A stretch of 64,000 nt of DNA from Hyphomicrobiales bacterium (GCA_900465915.1 UBKJ01000011.1:62001-126000), one strand, 5' to 3'. Positions 10,050 to 19,682 are shown, counted from the stretch's first letter. Numbers and translations: made by a program. The notes: generated by a model not told the origin, from the sequence alone.

Positions 10050-10823
10050 TCAATATATGTCGAAATCGAAATATTTTTTCCGGATCGTATCGTATGTGCC
10101 GTCGGCGCGAATCTTCTTGATGGCGGCGTTGAGCTGCTCGCGCAGGTCGTCGTCGCCCTTGCGCAGCGAGATGGCGATCTGCGTCTCCGAGCCCGGAATG
10201 TCGCCCAGGAACTTGCAGCAATTCGCGCCCTGCTTCTTCAGCCAGTCGGCGGCGAGGAACTTATCGGCGGCCAGCGCGTCGATGCGGCCGTTTTCCAGGT
10301 CGGCGTTGGCCTCGTCGGCGGTGGGGTAGAGCTTCACGTCGGCGCCGGCCTTGCCGTAGACGTCGTCGGCGTAGTTGCCCTGCGTGGTGCCGGCCTGCGC
10401 GCCGACGGTCTTGCCGTCGAAGGCGGCGGGGTCGAGCGACGCGATGGCGCTGTCCTTGGGCACGACCACGGCGAGCGGCGTGGTGTAGTAGCGCTCGGTG
10501 AAGGCCACCTGCTTCTCGCGCTCCGGCGTGATGGCCATGGAGGCGACGACGGCGTCGAACTTGTTGGCCTGCAGGCCGGGGATCATGCCGTCCCAGTCGT
10601 TGGCGACCACGGTGCACTTGGCCTGCATGGCGGCGCAGAGCGCGTTGGCGATGTCGATGTCGAAGCCTTCCAGCTTGCCGTCGGGCGACATGAAATTGAA
10701 GGGCGGATAGGCGCCCTCGCTGGCGATGCGGATTTCCTTCCACTCCTTGGCCTGCGCGGGGGCCTGCGCGGGCAGCGCCAGGACGGCGGCGGCCAGACCC
10801 GCCAGCAAGATCGATTTCAGCAT
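10050..10823 (-). CDS. Basic amino-acid ABC transporter periplasmic binding protein, paralogue
   Basis: A second SBP_bac_3 protein of 257 residues with signal peptide MLKSILLAGLAAAVLALPAQA. Motifs are parallel to the downstream copy: SEGAYPPFNF, GFDIDIANALCAAMQAKC, NDWDGMIPGLQANKFD, the NCCKFLGDIPG segment and terminal FDFDIY. The two genes are clearly a tandem duplication that has since diverged in the ligand-contact half. It lies in line with the saccharopine-dehydrogenase-like gene 132 bp upstream. Whether the two copies differ in ligand cannot be read from the sequence. Confidence 0.93.
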   Translation of the reverse strand: MLKSILLAGLAAAVLALPAQAPAQAKEWKEIRIASEGAYPPFNFMSPDGKLEGFDIDIANALCAAMQAKCTVVANDWDGMIPGLQANKFDAVVASMAITPEREKQVAFTERYYTTPLAVVVPKDSAIASLDPAAFDGKTVGAQAGTTQGNYADDVYGKAGADVKLYPTADEANADLENGRIDALAADKFLAADWLKKQGANCCKFLGDIPGSETQIAISLRKGDDDLREQLNAAIKKIRADGTYDTIRKKYFDFDIY

Positions 10824-10955
10824 GATGTCTCCCTGATGTGATGCGGCATGGCCGCGAGAAGCAGCGCCTTGCGCCGAAACGGCCGGCCGTTCAATCGCGA
10901 CTTTGGTCGAAAAACGCCGCGTCCCAAGGGACGCGGCGTAAAGTCCGGTTCAGGC

Positions 10956-12059
10956 TCAGGCCGCCACGCGGGGGCTCTGGTCTTCCTGGGCGTAGGCCTT
11001 GCCGAAGCGGTTGGCGAGGAAGGCCTGCAGCGTGATGTCTTCCTGGCGGATGAAGCCCTGCTGCGGCAGGTCGCCCTTGGCCAGCATGTCCAGCACGGCG
11101 CAGATGGCCGAGGCGGTGGTGATCTGGATGCCCGAGCGCACGATCTTGCCCACCTGCGCGGCGTAGACCTTGTTGGCGTAGGTCTCCTGCACCAGGCGGC
11201 CGTTCTTGGAGCCCGAGACGGTGACGAAGATCACCACCACGTCCTGGAGCGTCGTCGGCAGGGCGTTTTCGAAAATGTCCTTCAGCACTTCGCGGCGATG
11301 GCGCAGGCCGAGATCGTTCAAGAGCGCCTTCATCAGCGCCACATGGCCGGGATAGCGGATGGTGCGGTAGTTGAGCGTGCGCACCTTGCCTTCCAGCGTC
11401 TCGCACAGCGTGCCGAGGCCGCCCGAGGTGTTGAAGGCCTCGTAGGTGACGCCGTCGAGCGAGAACTCCTCGCGCTCCTCGAGCGCCGGAACTTCGGTCA
11501 GCTCGCCGTCGACGATGGCCTCGCAGGGCTCGATATATTCGTTGATGACGCCGTCCGTGCTCCAGGTCAGGTTGTAGTTGAGCGCGTTGGAGGGGAACTG
11601 CGGCAGCGCGCCGACGCGCATGCGCACGCTGTCGAGCCGGTCGAAGCGCTTGGCGAGGTCGTAGGCGACGATGGAGATGAAGCCGGGCGCGAGGCCGCAT
11701 TGCGGGATGAAGGCGGTCTTGGCCGTCTTCGCCAATTCCTTGACGCGGCGGGTGCTGGCGACGTCCTCGGTGAGGTCGAGATAATGCACGCCCGCCTTGG
11801 CGGCGGCCTCGGCGATGCGGGTGGTCAGGTGGAAGGGCGCGGCGCTGAGCACGGCGAACTTGCCGGCGAGCGCCGCTTCGAGCGCCGCGGCGTCCTCGAT
11901 GTCGAGCGCGGCGGTCTTCACCGCGGCGCCGGCTTCCAGCGCGTCGAGCTGGGCCTGCGCGCGGTCGACGACGGTGACGGCGTATTCGCCGGTGGAGGCC
12001 AGCAGGTCGGCGATGGTGGCGCCGATCTTACCCGCGCCGACGACAACGATCTCTTTCAT
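10956..12059 (-). CDS. Saccharopine dehydrogenase family protein
   Basis: NAD(P)-dependent enzyme of the saccharopine dehydrogenase family, probably acting in lysine breakdown. The 367 residues start MKEIVVVGAGKIGATIADLL, a GxGxxG nucleotide-binding fold. Family motifs AAPFHLTTRIAEAAAKAGVH, YLDLTED and PQCGLAPGFISI follow, then the C-terminal catalytic part (ALPQFPSNALNYNLTWSTDG). I use ATG 12059, which has GGGGAAAG just before it; ATG 12071 is an alternative adding four residues. The divergent Lrp regulator and the downstream binding proteins for basic amino acids fit lysine use. Carboxynorspermidine-type relatives in the family cannot be excluded. Confidence 0.85.
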   Translation of the reverse strand: MKEIVVVGAGKIGATIADLLASTGEYAVTVVDRAQAQLDALEAGAAVKTAALDIEDAAALEAALAGKFAVLSAAPFHLTTRIAEAAAKAGVHYLDLTEDVASTRRVKELAKTAKTAFIPQCGLAPGFISIVAYDLAKRFDRLDSVRMRVGALPQFPSNALNYNLTWSTDGVINEYIEPCEAIVDGELTEVPALEEREEFSLDGVTYEAFNTSGGLGTLCETLEGKVRTLNYRTIRYPGHVALMKALLNDLGLRHRREVLKDIFENALPTTLQDVVVIFVTVSGSKNGRLVQETYANKVYAAQVGKIVRSGIQITTASAICAVLDMLAKGDLPQQGFIRQEDITLQAFLANRFGKAYAQEDQSPRVAA

Positions 12060-12170
12060 GTCTTTCCCCATGGAACGCAAATTCGGATGGCATAGATTCG
12101 CAGAGGACGCCGACGAAAAGAAGCATCCGTTTCGACGATATGCGTTGTTATTTTTGGCGGATCGACGTAT

Positions 12171-12611
12171 ATGATCGGCGTTATGACGACCAACGCCGAC
12201 CTCGCCCTCATCGCGCTCCTGCGCGAGAACGCCCGCGCCCCCACCGCCGAACTGGCGCGACGGCTCGGCGTGTCGCGCACCACCGTGCAAAGCCGGCTCG
12301 ACAAGCTGGAGCGGCGCGGCGTCATCGCCGGCTATACGGTGCGGCTGGCGCCGGATTTCGAGCGCGACCTGGTGCGCGCCCATGTGCTGGTCACCGCCGC
12401 GCCGAAGCTCGCGCCCAAGGTGGAGGCGGCGCTGCGCGGCATCATGGCGGTGCGCACGCTGCATTCGGTCAGCGGCAATTTCGACATGATCGTGATCGTC
12501 GAGGCCCCTTCCATCCAGGAGCTGGACGCCGTGCTCGACCGCATCGGCGCGCTGGAGGGCGTCGAGCGCACCATGTCGTCGATCGTCCTGTCGACGCGGA
12601 TCGACCGCTGA
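12171..12611 (+). CDS. Lrp/AsnC family transcriptional regulator
   Basis: A 146-residue feast/famine regulator. The N-terminal winged helix-turn-helix reads LIALLRENARAPTAELARRL then GVSRTTVQSRLDKLE. The C-terminal RAM ligand-binding domain ends with the pattern VERTMSSIVLSTRIDR. It diverges from the saccharopine-dehydrogenase-like gene across about 110 bp, which holds two similar words CGACGATATG and CGACGTATATG that may be operator elements. It is likely a local amino-acid-responsive regulator of the minus-strand genes. ATG 12183 is an alternative start four codons in. Confidence 0.92.
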   Translation: MIGVMTTNADLALIALLRENARAPTAELARRLGVSRTTVQSRLDKLERRGVIAGYTVRLAPDFERDLVRAHVLVTAAPKLAPKVEAALRGIMAVRTLHSVSGNFDMIVIVEAPSIQELDAVLDRIGALEGVERTMSSIVLSTRIDR

Positions 12612-12628
12612 GGCGTCGGAAAGAGAGA

Positions 12629-13345
12629 TCAGTCCTTGGTGCTGCCCTCCCAGCCGGCGAAGAACACGCCGGGCTGCTTCTCCATGAAGGCGGTGACGGC
12701 CTCGATCTCCTGCGGGTCGACGGCGGTGCTGACCAGCGTCGCCACGATCTCCACCGCCTGCGGGTTGCGGTCGGCGATCTCGACGTCGCCGACGGGATAT
12801 TTGGCCTGCTCCAGCCGCTCGACCAGAAGCTCGCGGATCTCCTCGACGCCGTCATGGGCGGCGACGACGCGCACCTCGTAGGTGGCCTCCAGCGCGCGCT
12901 CGTTGATGGGGATGCGGTTGATGAGGTTGACCAGCGGGCGCAAAAGCGTGTTGCCCAGAAGCACATAGACGGTGAGCAGGCCCGCCTCGGCCAGCATGTC
13001 GGCCCCGGCGCAGGCGCCCACCGCCGCCGAGCACCACAAGGTCGCCGCGGTGTTGAGGCCGCGAACGTTCATGCCCTCCTTCATGATGACGCCGGCGCCG
13101 AGGAAGCCGACGCCCGACACCACATAGGAGATCACCCGCACGGCGTCGTCGGCGCCGGCGATGCGGCTTGCGAGGTCGACGAAGGCCGCAGCCCCCACCG
13201 CCACCAGCGCGTTGGTGCGCAGGCCCGCCGTGCGCTGGCGATATTGCCGCTCCGCGCCGATCAGCGTGCCGAAGACGAAGGCCCCGGTGAGGCTGACCAT
13301 CGTGTCGAGGAAAGGCAAGAGCTCGAAGGTCTTCAGGAACTGCAT
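12629..13345 (-). CDS. mgtC: MgtC/SapB family membrane protein
   Basis: A 238-residue MgtC-type protein. Four to five N-terminal membrane helices carry the family motifs GTLIGAERQYRQRTAGLRTN, ASRIAGADDAVRVISYVVSG, GFLGAGVIMKEG and VRGLNTAATLWCSAAVG; a soluble C-terminal domain follows. MgtC proteins help bacteria survive low Mg2+ and life inside host cells, in some cases by acting on the F-type ATP synthase. It lies 83 bp after the polyamine-type ABC operon on the same strand, so it may have its own promoter. It meets the lrp-like gene tail to tail. Confidence 0.93.
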   Translation of the reverse strand: MQFLKTFELLPFLDTMVSLTGAFVFGTLIGAERQYRQRTAGLRTNALVAVGAAAFVDLASRIAGADDAVRVISYVVSGVGFLGAGVIMKEGMNVRGLNTAATLWCSAAVGACAGADMLAEAGLLTVYVLLGNTLLRPLVNLINRIPINERALEATYEVRVVAAHDGVEEIRELLVERLEQAKYPVGDVEIADRNPQAVEIVATLVSTAVDPQEIEAVTAFMEKQPGVFFAGWEGSTKD

Positions 13346-13428
13346 GGCTGGAAATCCGTCTGCGGGCGCGGCGCGAAACAGGCCCTATCATCGCCCCGCG
13401 ACAGAAATGCGACGCAATTGCGAAGCGG

Positions 13429-14211
13429 TCAGGCGCTGGCCGCCGCGCGCCGGCGCAGGGCCAGCGCGCAGAGGCCGAGGATGATGGTGCCGACGATGAA
13501 CAGGAAGGCCGCCGCCGCGATGGCCGGGCTGATGTTCTCGCGGATGGTGGAGAACATCTGCCGCGCCAGCGTGCGCTGGTTGGGGCCGGCCACGAACAGG
13601 GTCAGCACCACCTCGTCCAGCGAGGTGGCGAAGGCCAGCACCGCGCCCGAGGCCACGCCCGGCATGGCGAGCGGCAGCGTGACGCGGCGGAACACGGTGA
13701 AGGGCGAGGCGCCGAGGCTTTCGGCCGCGAGCTCCACCCGGCGGTCGATGCCGGCCAGCGCGCCGCTGACGCTGACCATGACGAAGGGGATCGACACCAC
13801 CGTATGGGCGACGATGACGCCGAGATAGCTGTTGGCGATGTCGAGCCGCACGAAGAGAAGCTGCATGCCGACGCCCAGCACCACCGCCGGCACCACCATG
13901 GGCAGCAGGAACAGGGTGCGCAGCGGGCCGCCCAGGAACAGGCCGCGATGGCGCAGGCCCAGCGCCGCCATGGAGCCGAGCGTGGTGGCGAGCGCCATGG
14001 TTCCGCCGCCGATGATGAGGCTGTTGACGATGGAGCGCCGCCAGACTTCCGCCGTGGACAGTTCCTCGAACCAGCGCAGCGACCAGCCGGGGGCCGGATA
14101 GGTCAGGAACACGCTGGAGGTGAAGGCGAGCGGCAGGATGGCGAAGAGCGGCGCGACGAGGAAGACCACCGCCGCGACCGCGAAGACGATTTTTGCGACG
14201 CGGCCCATCAT
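13429..14211 (-). CDS. ABC transporter permease, polyamine type (PotC-like)
   Basis: Inner-membrane permease of 260 residues with about six helices and the binding-protein-dependent loop ELAAESLGASPFTVFRRVTL (EAA motif) that contacts the ATPase. Family: PotC-like subunit of spermidine/putrescine-type importers. The start ATG 14211 overlaps the stop of the upstream permease as ATGATG, indicating coupling. An upstream ATG at 14307 would overlap the neighbour by about 100 bp and is rejected. It is the last cistron of the operon before mgtC. Confidence 0.9.
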   Translation of the reverse strand: MMGRVAKIVFAVAAVVFLVAPLFAILPLAFTSSVFLTYPAPGWSLRWFEELSTAEVWRRSIVNSLIIGGGTMALATTLGSMAALGLRHRGLFLGGPLRTLFLLPMVVPAVVLGVGMQLLFVRLDIANSYLGVIVAHTVVSIPFVMVSVSGALAGIDRRVELAAESLGASPFTVFRRVTLPLAMPGVASGAVLAFATSLDEVVLTLFVAGPNQRTLARQMFSTIRENISPAIAAAAFLFIVGTIILGLCALALRRRAAASA

Positions 14212-15377
14212 GTCCGGGCCTCCTCGGCGGTGAGCCGGCCATAGACGGCGTAGAGCACCAGGCAGGCCGCCAGGAGCACGATGCCCAGCGCCCCCGCCAT
14301 GCCCCAATTGGCCGAGCCGGTGGCGTAGAAGGCGATGATGGAGCTGATCATCTGGTCGCCGGGGCCGCCGATCAGCGCCGGGGTGATGTAATAGCCGATG
14401 GCGCTCATGAAGACGAGCAGCATGCCCGACAGCACGCCGCGCATGGAGAGCGGCAGAAGCACGCGCAGGAAGGCGCGCCAGGGCGGCGCGCCGAGCGAGG
14501 CCGCCGCCGGCATCAGGTTGGAGGGGATCGACACCAGCACGCTGTAGATCGGCAGCACCATGAAGGGCAGAAGCACATGCGTCATGGCGATGACCACGCC
14601 GGCGCGGTTGAAGATCAGCGGCAGCGGATGGTCGGTGACGCCGAGCCAGATCAGCATGTCGTTGATGAGGCCCTTGTCCTGCAAAAGAATGAACCAGGCC
14701 GCCGTGCGCACCAGAAGCGAGGTCCAGAGCGGCAGCAGCACCGCGGCGAAGAGCAGGTTGCGCGCCCAGCCCGTCGCGCCGGCGAGCAGGATGGCGTAGG
14801 GATAGCCGACCAGCGCGCAGGCGAGCGTCACCAGCGCGCCGATCCAGAAGGTGCGGATCATGATGGCGCGGTTGGCAGAGGACCCGGCGTCCATGCCGAC
14901 GATCTTGCCCGACGGGTCGCGCTGCATGTCGACGGCGGCGAGCAGGTTGCGGTCGGTCCAGGGCGACAGCGCGCCGGCGATGGCGCGCCAGTATTCGGGC
15001 CGGCTCCAGCGCTTGTCGACGGTCTCGAGGTCGGGCGTCGGCTCCTTCTCCACCGCCGACAGGGTGCGCGTCATCAGGGTGCGGAAGCCGGACTGGGCGC
15101 TGTTGAGCCGGCGCACCATGTCGCCCATCGCCTGCTGGTCGGTGGAGGCCTTGAGGTCGGCCACGAAGGCCTCCTTCATCTCGGGCGTCGGGGGCCCCTC
15201 GCCGCCATAGCCCTTCACCGCCTCGACCGTGCGCGGCAGCACCCGCAGCACCGCCGTGTCCGACACCGCCTGCTTCATCATCACGCCGAGCGGCCAGAGG
15301 AAGAACAGCACGATGAAGACGAAGAGCGGCGCGACCAGCAGCGCGGCGCGCGCGGTTCTGGCGGATGCGAGGCTCAT
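14208..15377 (-). CDS. ABC transporter permease with large periplasmic insert (PotB-like)
   Basis: A 389-residue permease, about 100 longer than a standard PotB. After the first membrane helix (residues 10-32) there is a hydrophilic stretch of about 130 residues (roughly 40-170, rich in charged residues) before the second helix, presumably a periplasmic domain. The rest has five helices and the EAA loop PAAASLGAPPWRAFLRVLLP. Its start ATG overlaps the ATPase stop (ATGA at 15374-15377) and its stop overlaps the next permease. Similar inserts are known in part of this permease subfamily, so it is not an assembly error. Confidence 0.9.
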   Translation of the reverse strand: MSLASARTARAALLVAPLFVFIVLFFLWPLGVMMKQAVSDTAVLRVLPRTVEAVKGYGGEGPPTPEMKEAFVADLKASTDQQAMGDMVRRLNSAQSGFRTLMTRTLSAVEKEPTPDLETVDKRWSRPEYWRAIAGALSPWTDRNLLAAVDMQRDPSGKIVGMDAGSSANRAIMIRTFWIGALVTLACALVGYPYAILLAGATGWARNLLFAAVLLPLWTSLLVRTAAWFILLQDKGLINDMLIWLGVTDHPLPLIFNRAGVVIAMTHVLLPFMVLPIYSVLVSIPSNLMPAAASLGAPPWRAFLRVLLPLSMRGVLSGMLLVFMSAIGYYITPALIGGPGDQMISSIIAFYATGSANWGMAGALGIVLLAACLVLYAVYGRLTAEEART

Positions 15378-16456
15378 GCCGCGATGGTCCAGCAATCGGC
15401 GGCGGCGAAGCTCGCCACCACGTCCGCGCCCGGCCGCCATTCGCGCGCCTTGCGGTCGAGCCGCACGATGAAGCGATGCGCGGCCTCGTCGAGCTGGATG
15501 CGCAGGTGGTCGCCCTGGTAGACGCTGTCGGCCACCCGCGTCGGCAGGCTGTTGTCGCCGCGCGCGGCGGCGTCGAGCTCGATGCGCTCGGGGCGGATCG
15601 ACAGGAGCACGTCCTGCCCGGCGCGCAAGCCGCCGGCGGAGGAGGCGGTCAGCGCGCCGCCGCCCTTGAGCCGCACCAGCGCGTTGACGCCCTCGACCCG
15701 CTCCACCGCGCCCTCGACCAGGTTGGTCTCGCCGATGAACTCGGCCACGAAGCGGGTGCGCGGCTCGTCGTAGATCTCGCGCGGCGCGCCGATCTGCTCG
15801 ATGCGGCCCTTGTTGAAGACGGCGATGCGGTCCGACATGGTCAGCGCCTCGCTCTGGTCGTGGGTGACGAAGACGATGGTGAGGCCGAGCCGGTTGTGGA
15901 GGGCGCGGATGTCGAGCTGCATCTGCTCGCGCAATTGCTTGTCGAGCGCGCCGAGCGGCTCGTCCATCAGCACCACGCCGGGCTCGAACACCAAGGCGCG
16001 CGCCAGCGCCACGCGCTGCTGCTGGCCGCCGGAAAGCTGCGACGGCTTGCGCTCGCGCAAGGCCGACAATTGCACCATGTCCAGCGCCTTGCCGACGCGC
16101 TCGGCGATCTCGGCCCTGCCGACGCCGCGCATCTGAAGCGGGAAGGCGACGTTCTCGCCCACCGTCATATGCGGGAAAAGCGCGTAGTTCTGGAACACCA
16201 CGCCCATGTTGCGCTTGTAGGAGGGAATGGCGTTGACCGCCTGCCCGTCGACCAGGATGGTCCCGTCCGACGGCGTCTCGAAGCCGGCCAGCATCATCAG
16301 GAGCGTCGTCTTGCCCGAGCCGGACGGCCCCAGCAGGCTGACGAACTCGCCGCGCGCGATGTCGAGGTCGAGGCCGTCGATCACCGTGAGGTCGGCGTAG
16401 GACTTGCTGATTTTCTGGAAGCGGATGCGGGTGTCCGTCAAGGCGTCTTCCTCCAT
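15374..16456 (-). CDS. ABC transporter ATP-binding protein (PotA-like)
   Basis: ATPase of the polyamine-type importer, 360 residues. Walker A is GPSGSGKTT, the Q-loop VFQNYALFPH, the signature LSGGQQQR, Walker B VLMDEPLGALD, and the H-loop VTHDQSEAL. A C-terminal TOBE/regulatory domain starts at about residue 245 and includes SIRPERIEL. The annotated ATG has little upstream, while GGAGGAAGACGCC inside the first codons precedes a TTG at 16441, which may be the real start. It is cotranscribed with the two permeases through 4-bp overlaps. Confidence 0.93.
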   Translation of the reverse strand: MEEDALTDTRIRFQKISKSYADLTVIDGLDLDIARGEFVSLLGPSGSGKTTLLMMLAGFETPSDGTILVDGQAVNAIPSYKRNMGVVFQNYALFPHMTVGENVAFPLQMRGVGRAEIAERVGKALDMVQLSALRERKPSQLSGGQQQRVALARALVFEPGVVLMDEPLGALDKQLREQMQLDIRALHNRLGLTIVFVTHDQSEALTMSDRIAVFNKGRIEQIGAPREIYDEPRTRFVAEFIGETNLVEGAVERVEGVNALVRLKGGGALTASSAGGLRAGQDVLLSIRPERIELDAAARGDNSLPTRVADSVYQGDHLRIQLDEAAHRFIVRLDRKAREWRPGADVVASFAAADCWTIAA

Positions 16457-16473
16457 GGGCGCAGGCGAAAACG

Positions 16474-16508
16474 GGTTTCGCCCGCCGCCGAGGCGAGCGG
16501 GCGAAACC
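16474..16508 (-). terminator. Hairpin between binding-protein and ATPase genes
   Basis: A perfect 12-bp inverted repeat GGTTTCGCCCGC/GCGGGCGAAACC with an 11-nt loop sits in the 65-bp gap after the binding-protein stop. It probably stabilises the binding-protein mRNA end or attenuates the downstream cistrons. Confidence 0.6.
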
Positions 16509-16521
16509 GTTACGGTTGCGC

Positions 16522-17571
16522 TTATTGCGCGAGCCAGGCGTTGAAGCGCTTGGTCAGCTCTTCCGAATGGTCGATCCAGAAATCGACGTCGAGGGCGAGC
16601 GCGTCCTTCATGTTGGCTTCGTTGGTGGGCAGGTCGGCCGCGAACTCCTCGGGCACCTTGGAGGCCGCTTCCTTGTTGGGCAGGCCGTAGGCGATGTATT
16701 TCGGCAGCTTGACCTGGTTCTCCGGCTCGCTGGTGAAGGCGATGAAGTCCATGCCGGCCTGCTTGTTCTCGGAATCCTTGAGGACCACCCAGCTGTCGAC
16801 GGCGTAGATGCTGCCCGGCCAGACCACCTTGAAATGCTTGCCCTCGGTGCGGTTGATGGCGGTGATGCGGCCGTTATAGGCCGAGGCCATCACCACCTCG
16901 TCGGAGGCGAGCAGTTGCAGCGGCTGCGCGCCGGCTTCCCACCAGACGATGTTGGGCTTCAGCTCGTCGAGCTTCTTGAAGGCGCGGTCCACGCCTTCGG
17001 GCGTCGACAAAACGTTATAGACGTCTTCCTTCTTGACGCCGTCGGCCATCAGCGCGAATTCGAGCGTGTATTTGGCGCCCTTGCGCAGCGAGCGCTTGCC
17101 GGGGAATTTCTTGACGTCCCAGAAATCCGCCCAGGACTTCGGGCCGTCCTTCAGCTTGTCGCCGTTATAGGCGATGGCCGTGGACCAGACGATGGCGCCG
17201 ACGCCGCAATCGTTGACGGCGCTGTCGAGGAACTTGTCCTTGCCGCCCATCTTGTCCCAGTCGATCTTCTCGTAGAGCCCGTCGGCGCAGCCGAGCGCCA
17301 GTTCCTCGGCCTCGACCTGCACCACGTCCCAGTTGACCGAGCCGGCCTTGACCTTGGCCTGGATGACGCCGTAGCCGCCGTCCCAGGATTCGTCGAGCAG
17401 CGGCTTGCCGGTCTTCTCCGAGAAGGGCTTGAAATAGATCTCCCGCTGCGCGTCCTGGTAATTGCCGCCCCAGGACACGACCGTCAGGTCGCGCGCGGCG
17501 GCGGGCATGGCGGCCAGCGCCAGAGCGGTTGCAAGGAATCCCCCCGCGAGGGCGAAACGTGCCTTCATCAT
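16522..17571 (-). CDS. Spermidine/putrescine-type ABC substrate-binding protein
   Basis: PotD-like periplasmic binding protein of 349 residues. The signal peptide MMKARFALAGGFLATALALA ends near AAARD; the mature start DLTVVSWGGNYQDAQREIYF is typical of the SBP_bac_8 PotD/PotF class. Later motifs are GAIVWSTAIAYN, WADFWDVKKFPGKRSL and YGLPNKEA. It is the first gene of the operon with the ATPase and two permeases. The ligand is probably a polyamine or another small amine; the sequence does not settle which. Confidence 0.93.
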   Translation of the reverse strand: MMKARFALAGGFLATALALAAMPAAARDLTVVSWGGNYQDAQREIYFKPFSEKTGKPLLDESWDGGYGVIQAKVKAGSVNWDVVQVEAEELALGCADGLYEKIDWDKMGGKDKFLDSAVNDCGVGAIVWSTAIAYNGDKLKDGPKSWADFWDVKKFPGKRSLRKGAKYTLEFALMADGVKKEDVYNVLSTPEGVDRAFKKLDELKPNIVWWEAGAQPLQLLASDEVVMASAYNGRITAINRTEGKHFKVVWPGSIYAVDSWVVLKDSENKQAGMDFIAFTSEPENQVKLPKYIAYGLPNKEAASKVPEEFAADLPTNEANMKDALALDVDFWIDHSEELTKRFNAWLAQ

Positions 17572-17814
17572 GACTTCCCCATCGTTGCGGCGGGTTCATC
17601 CCGCCTGTCTTGTAATGGGGGCATGCTAGCGTGATCGTCCGCGACGGGCAATATGCGCCAAAGGTCTAATCCGCACGGTGCGACAAGCCGTCCCCGGCTT
17701 TCGACTATTCACAGTTTTCAGCCAGCGGAACCGCGAAAAAGCTATGGATTTCTTCAATAAGGAATATATTCGACGTACAGGACCCCCGGTGCGAAGTCCT
17801 CGGACCTCGCACGA

Positions 17815-17847
17815 AATACGGCCAGCCGCATTACGGCTGGCCGTATT
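17815..17847 (-). terminator. Terminator hairpin after ade
   Basis: A perfect 14-bp stem built on ATACGGCCAGCCG with a CATTA loop starts five bases past the ade stop codon, followed on that strand by TTTCG. The rest of the 17572-17852 gap (281 bp) holds the promoter side of the binding-protein gene and no ORF I can support. Confidence 0.75.
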
Positions 17848-17852
17848 CATTT

Positions 17853-19544
17853 TCAGCCGCCGACGAAGTCGAAGCGGTCGACGTCGACCAGCCCGCGATC
17901 GGTGATCTTGAGGTGGGGAATCACCGGCAGCGCCAGGAAGGCCAGTTGCAGGAACGGCTCCTCCAGCGTCGAGCCGAGCGATTCCGCCGCCTGCCGCAGC
18001 GTCCGCAGCGCGTCGCGCACCTCCTCGTAGGGCCGGTCGCTCATCAGCCCGGCGATGGGCAGCGGCAGCTCCGCCAACACCGCGCCGTCGCGCGCCACCA
18101 CGAAGCCGCCCTCGATCTCGCCGAGCCTATTGACCGCCGCCGCGATGTCGGCGTCGCTGACGCCCACCACGCAGATATTGTGGCTGTCATGGCTGACCGT
18201 GGAGGCGATGGCCCCGGCCTTGAGCCCGAATCCGTTGACGAAACCGACGGCGATGTTGCCGTTGCGGCCGTGGCGCTCGACGACCGCGATCTTGATCACG
18301 TCGCGATCAACGTCCGGCTCGACGCCGCCAGGGCCGGTCGCCAGCTCGAAGTCGCGGCTTTCGGTGATGATCTTGCCCGGCACGACGCCGATGGCGCGGG
18401 TGCGACCGCTGTTGGACTGCGAGCGGAAGTCCGAGGCCGCCACCCGCCGCGCCTTGACGCTGTCGCGCCCGACCGGCGGCACGGGTTTGCGCTCGGCGAA
18501 CAGCGCCTCCGACGCCACCCGCCCGGCCGAAAGCACCATCTCCGCGCGGCAGCTTTCGAGGCTGTCGAGCACGACGAGGTCGGCGCGCTGGCCCGGCGCG
18601 ACCATGCCGCGGTCGAAGAGGCCGAAGGCGCGCGCCGCCGAGACAGTGGCGGCGCGATAGACGGCGAGCGGCGGCGCGCCGTCGGCGATGGCGGTGCGGA
18701 TCATATAGTCGAGATGGCCCTGGTCGGCGATGTCGAGCGGGTTGCGGTCGTCGGTGCACAGCGCCAGGAACTGCGCGTTGCGCTCGGTGATGATCGGCGT
18801 CAGCGCCTTCAAATCCTTCGACACCGAACCCTCGCGCACCAGCACATGCATGCCCTTGCGCATCTTCTCCAGCGCTTCTTCCGCGCTGGTCGCCTCGTGC
18901 TCGGTGCGGATTCCGGCGGCGATATAGGCGTTGAGGTTGGGCCCGCGCAGGAGCGGCGCGTGGCCGTCGATATGCCGGCCCTGGAAGGCGCGGAGCTTGG
19001 CCATGCATTCGGAGTCCTTGGCCAGCACGCCCGGAAAATTCATGAATTCGGCGAGGCCGATCACCTTGGGATGGTCGGCGAAGGGCAAGAGGTCGCCGAT
19101 CAGAAGCTCCGCCCCCGAGGTCTCCAGATGGGTCGCCGGCACGCAGCTCGAAAGCTGCACGCGGATGTCCATCACCGTCTCCAGCGCGCTGTCGAGGAAG
19201 AAGCGGATTCCTTGCGCGCCCAGCACGTTGGCGATCTCGTGCGGGTCGCAGATCACGGTGGTCACGCCCTGCGGCAGCACGCAGCGGTCGAATTCGTGCG
19301 GCGTCACCAGCGAGGATTCGATATGGAGATGCGTGTCGATGAAGCCCGGCGTCACCACGCGGCCCGAGACGTCGATCTCGCGCCTGCCGGAGTAGGTTCC
19401 GAAGGTCCCGACGATGCGGTCGCCGCAGATGGCGACGTCGCTCTCGACCAATTCGCCGGTGACGAGGTCGAGAAAGCGCCCGCCCTTCAGCACCAGGTCG
19501 GCCGGCTCGCGCCCCGCGCCCTGATCGATCATCCGTTCCAGCAT
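17853..19544 (-). CDS. ade: Adenine deaminase
   Basis: Converts adenine to hypoxanthine and ammonia, part of purine salvage and nitrogen recovery. The 563 residues match the Ade family of the amidohydrolase superfamily. Metal ligands are visible in [20 protein letters not shown], and [29 protein letters not shown] and TDDRNPLDI are family motifs. The C-terminal adenine deaminase domain has [17 protein letters not shown] 19544 is followed by an AG-rich leader. A purine permease (24146) lies nearby, in keeping with purine use. A stable hairpin follows the stop. Confidence 0.96.
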   Translation of the reverse strand: MLERMIDQGAGREPADLVLKGGRFLDLVTGELVESDVAICGDRIVGTFGTYSGRREIDVSGRVVTPGFIDTHLHIESSLVTPHEFDRCVLPQGVTTVICDPHEIANVLGAQGIRFFLDSALETVMDIRVQLSSCVPATHLETSGAELLIGDLLPFADHPKVIGLAEFMNFPGVLAKDSECMAKLRAFQGRHIDGHAPLLRGPNLNAYIAAGIRTEHEATSAEEALEKMRKGMHVLVREGSVSKDLKALTPIITERNAQFLALCTDDRNPLDIADQGHLDYMIRTAIADGAPPLAVYRAATVSAARAFGLFDRGMVAPGQRADLVVLDSLESCRAEMVLSAGRVASEALFAERKPVPPVGRDSVKARRVAASDFRSQSNSGRTRAIGVVPGKIITESRDFELATGPGGVEPDVDRDVIKIAVVERHGRNGNIAVGFVNGFGLKAGAIASTVSHDSHNICVVGVSDADIAAAVNRLGEIEGGFVVARDGAVLAELPLPIAGLMSDRPYEEVRDALRTLRQAAESLGSTLEEPFLQLAFLALPVIPHLKITDRGLVDVDRFDFVGG

Positions 19545-19682
19545 GCCTCACCTCGCTTCGCCGCGCCGCTTTGTCACGTCGCCGATCACGATAGCACGGC
19601 GGCGCGATTCGGGGTTTTCGGTTTCGGATTTTATCCATTACAAAATGCTGATGATTCTCCGGTCCTGAGGATTCGCCGCTCG

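Noticed and set aside
17913..19682. Extension of the SLC13 gene into a 1180-codon frame.
   Set aside because: The extra half is antisense to ade and low in complexity; the real start with its membrane helix is at 19683.
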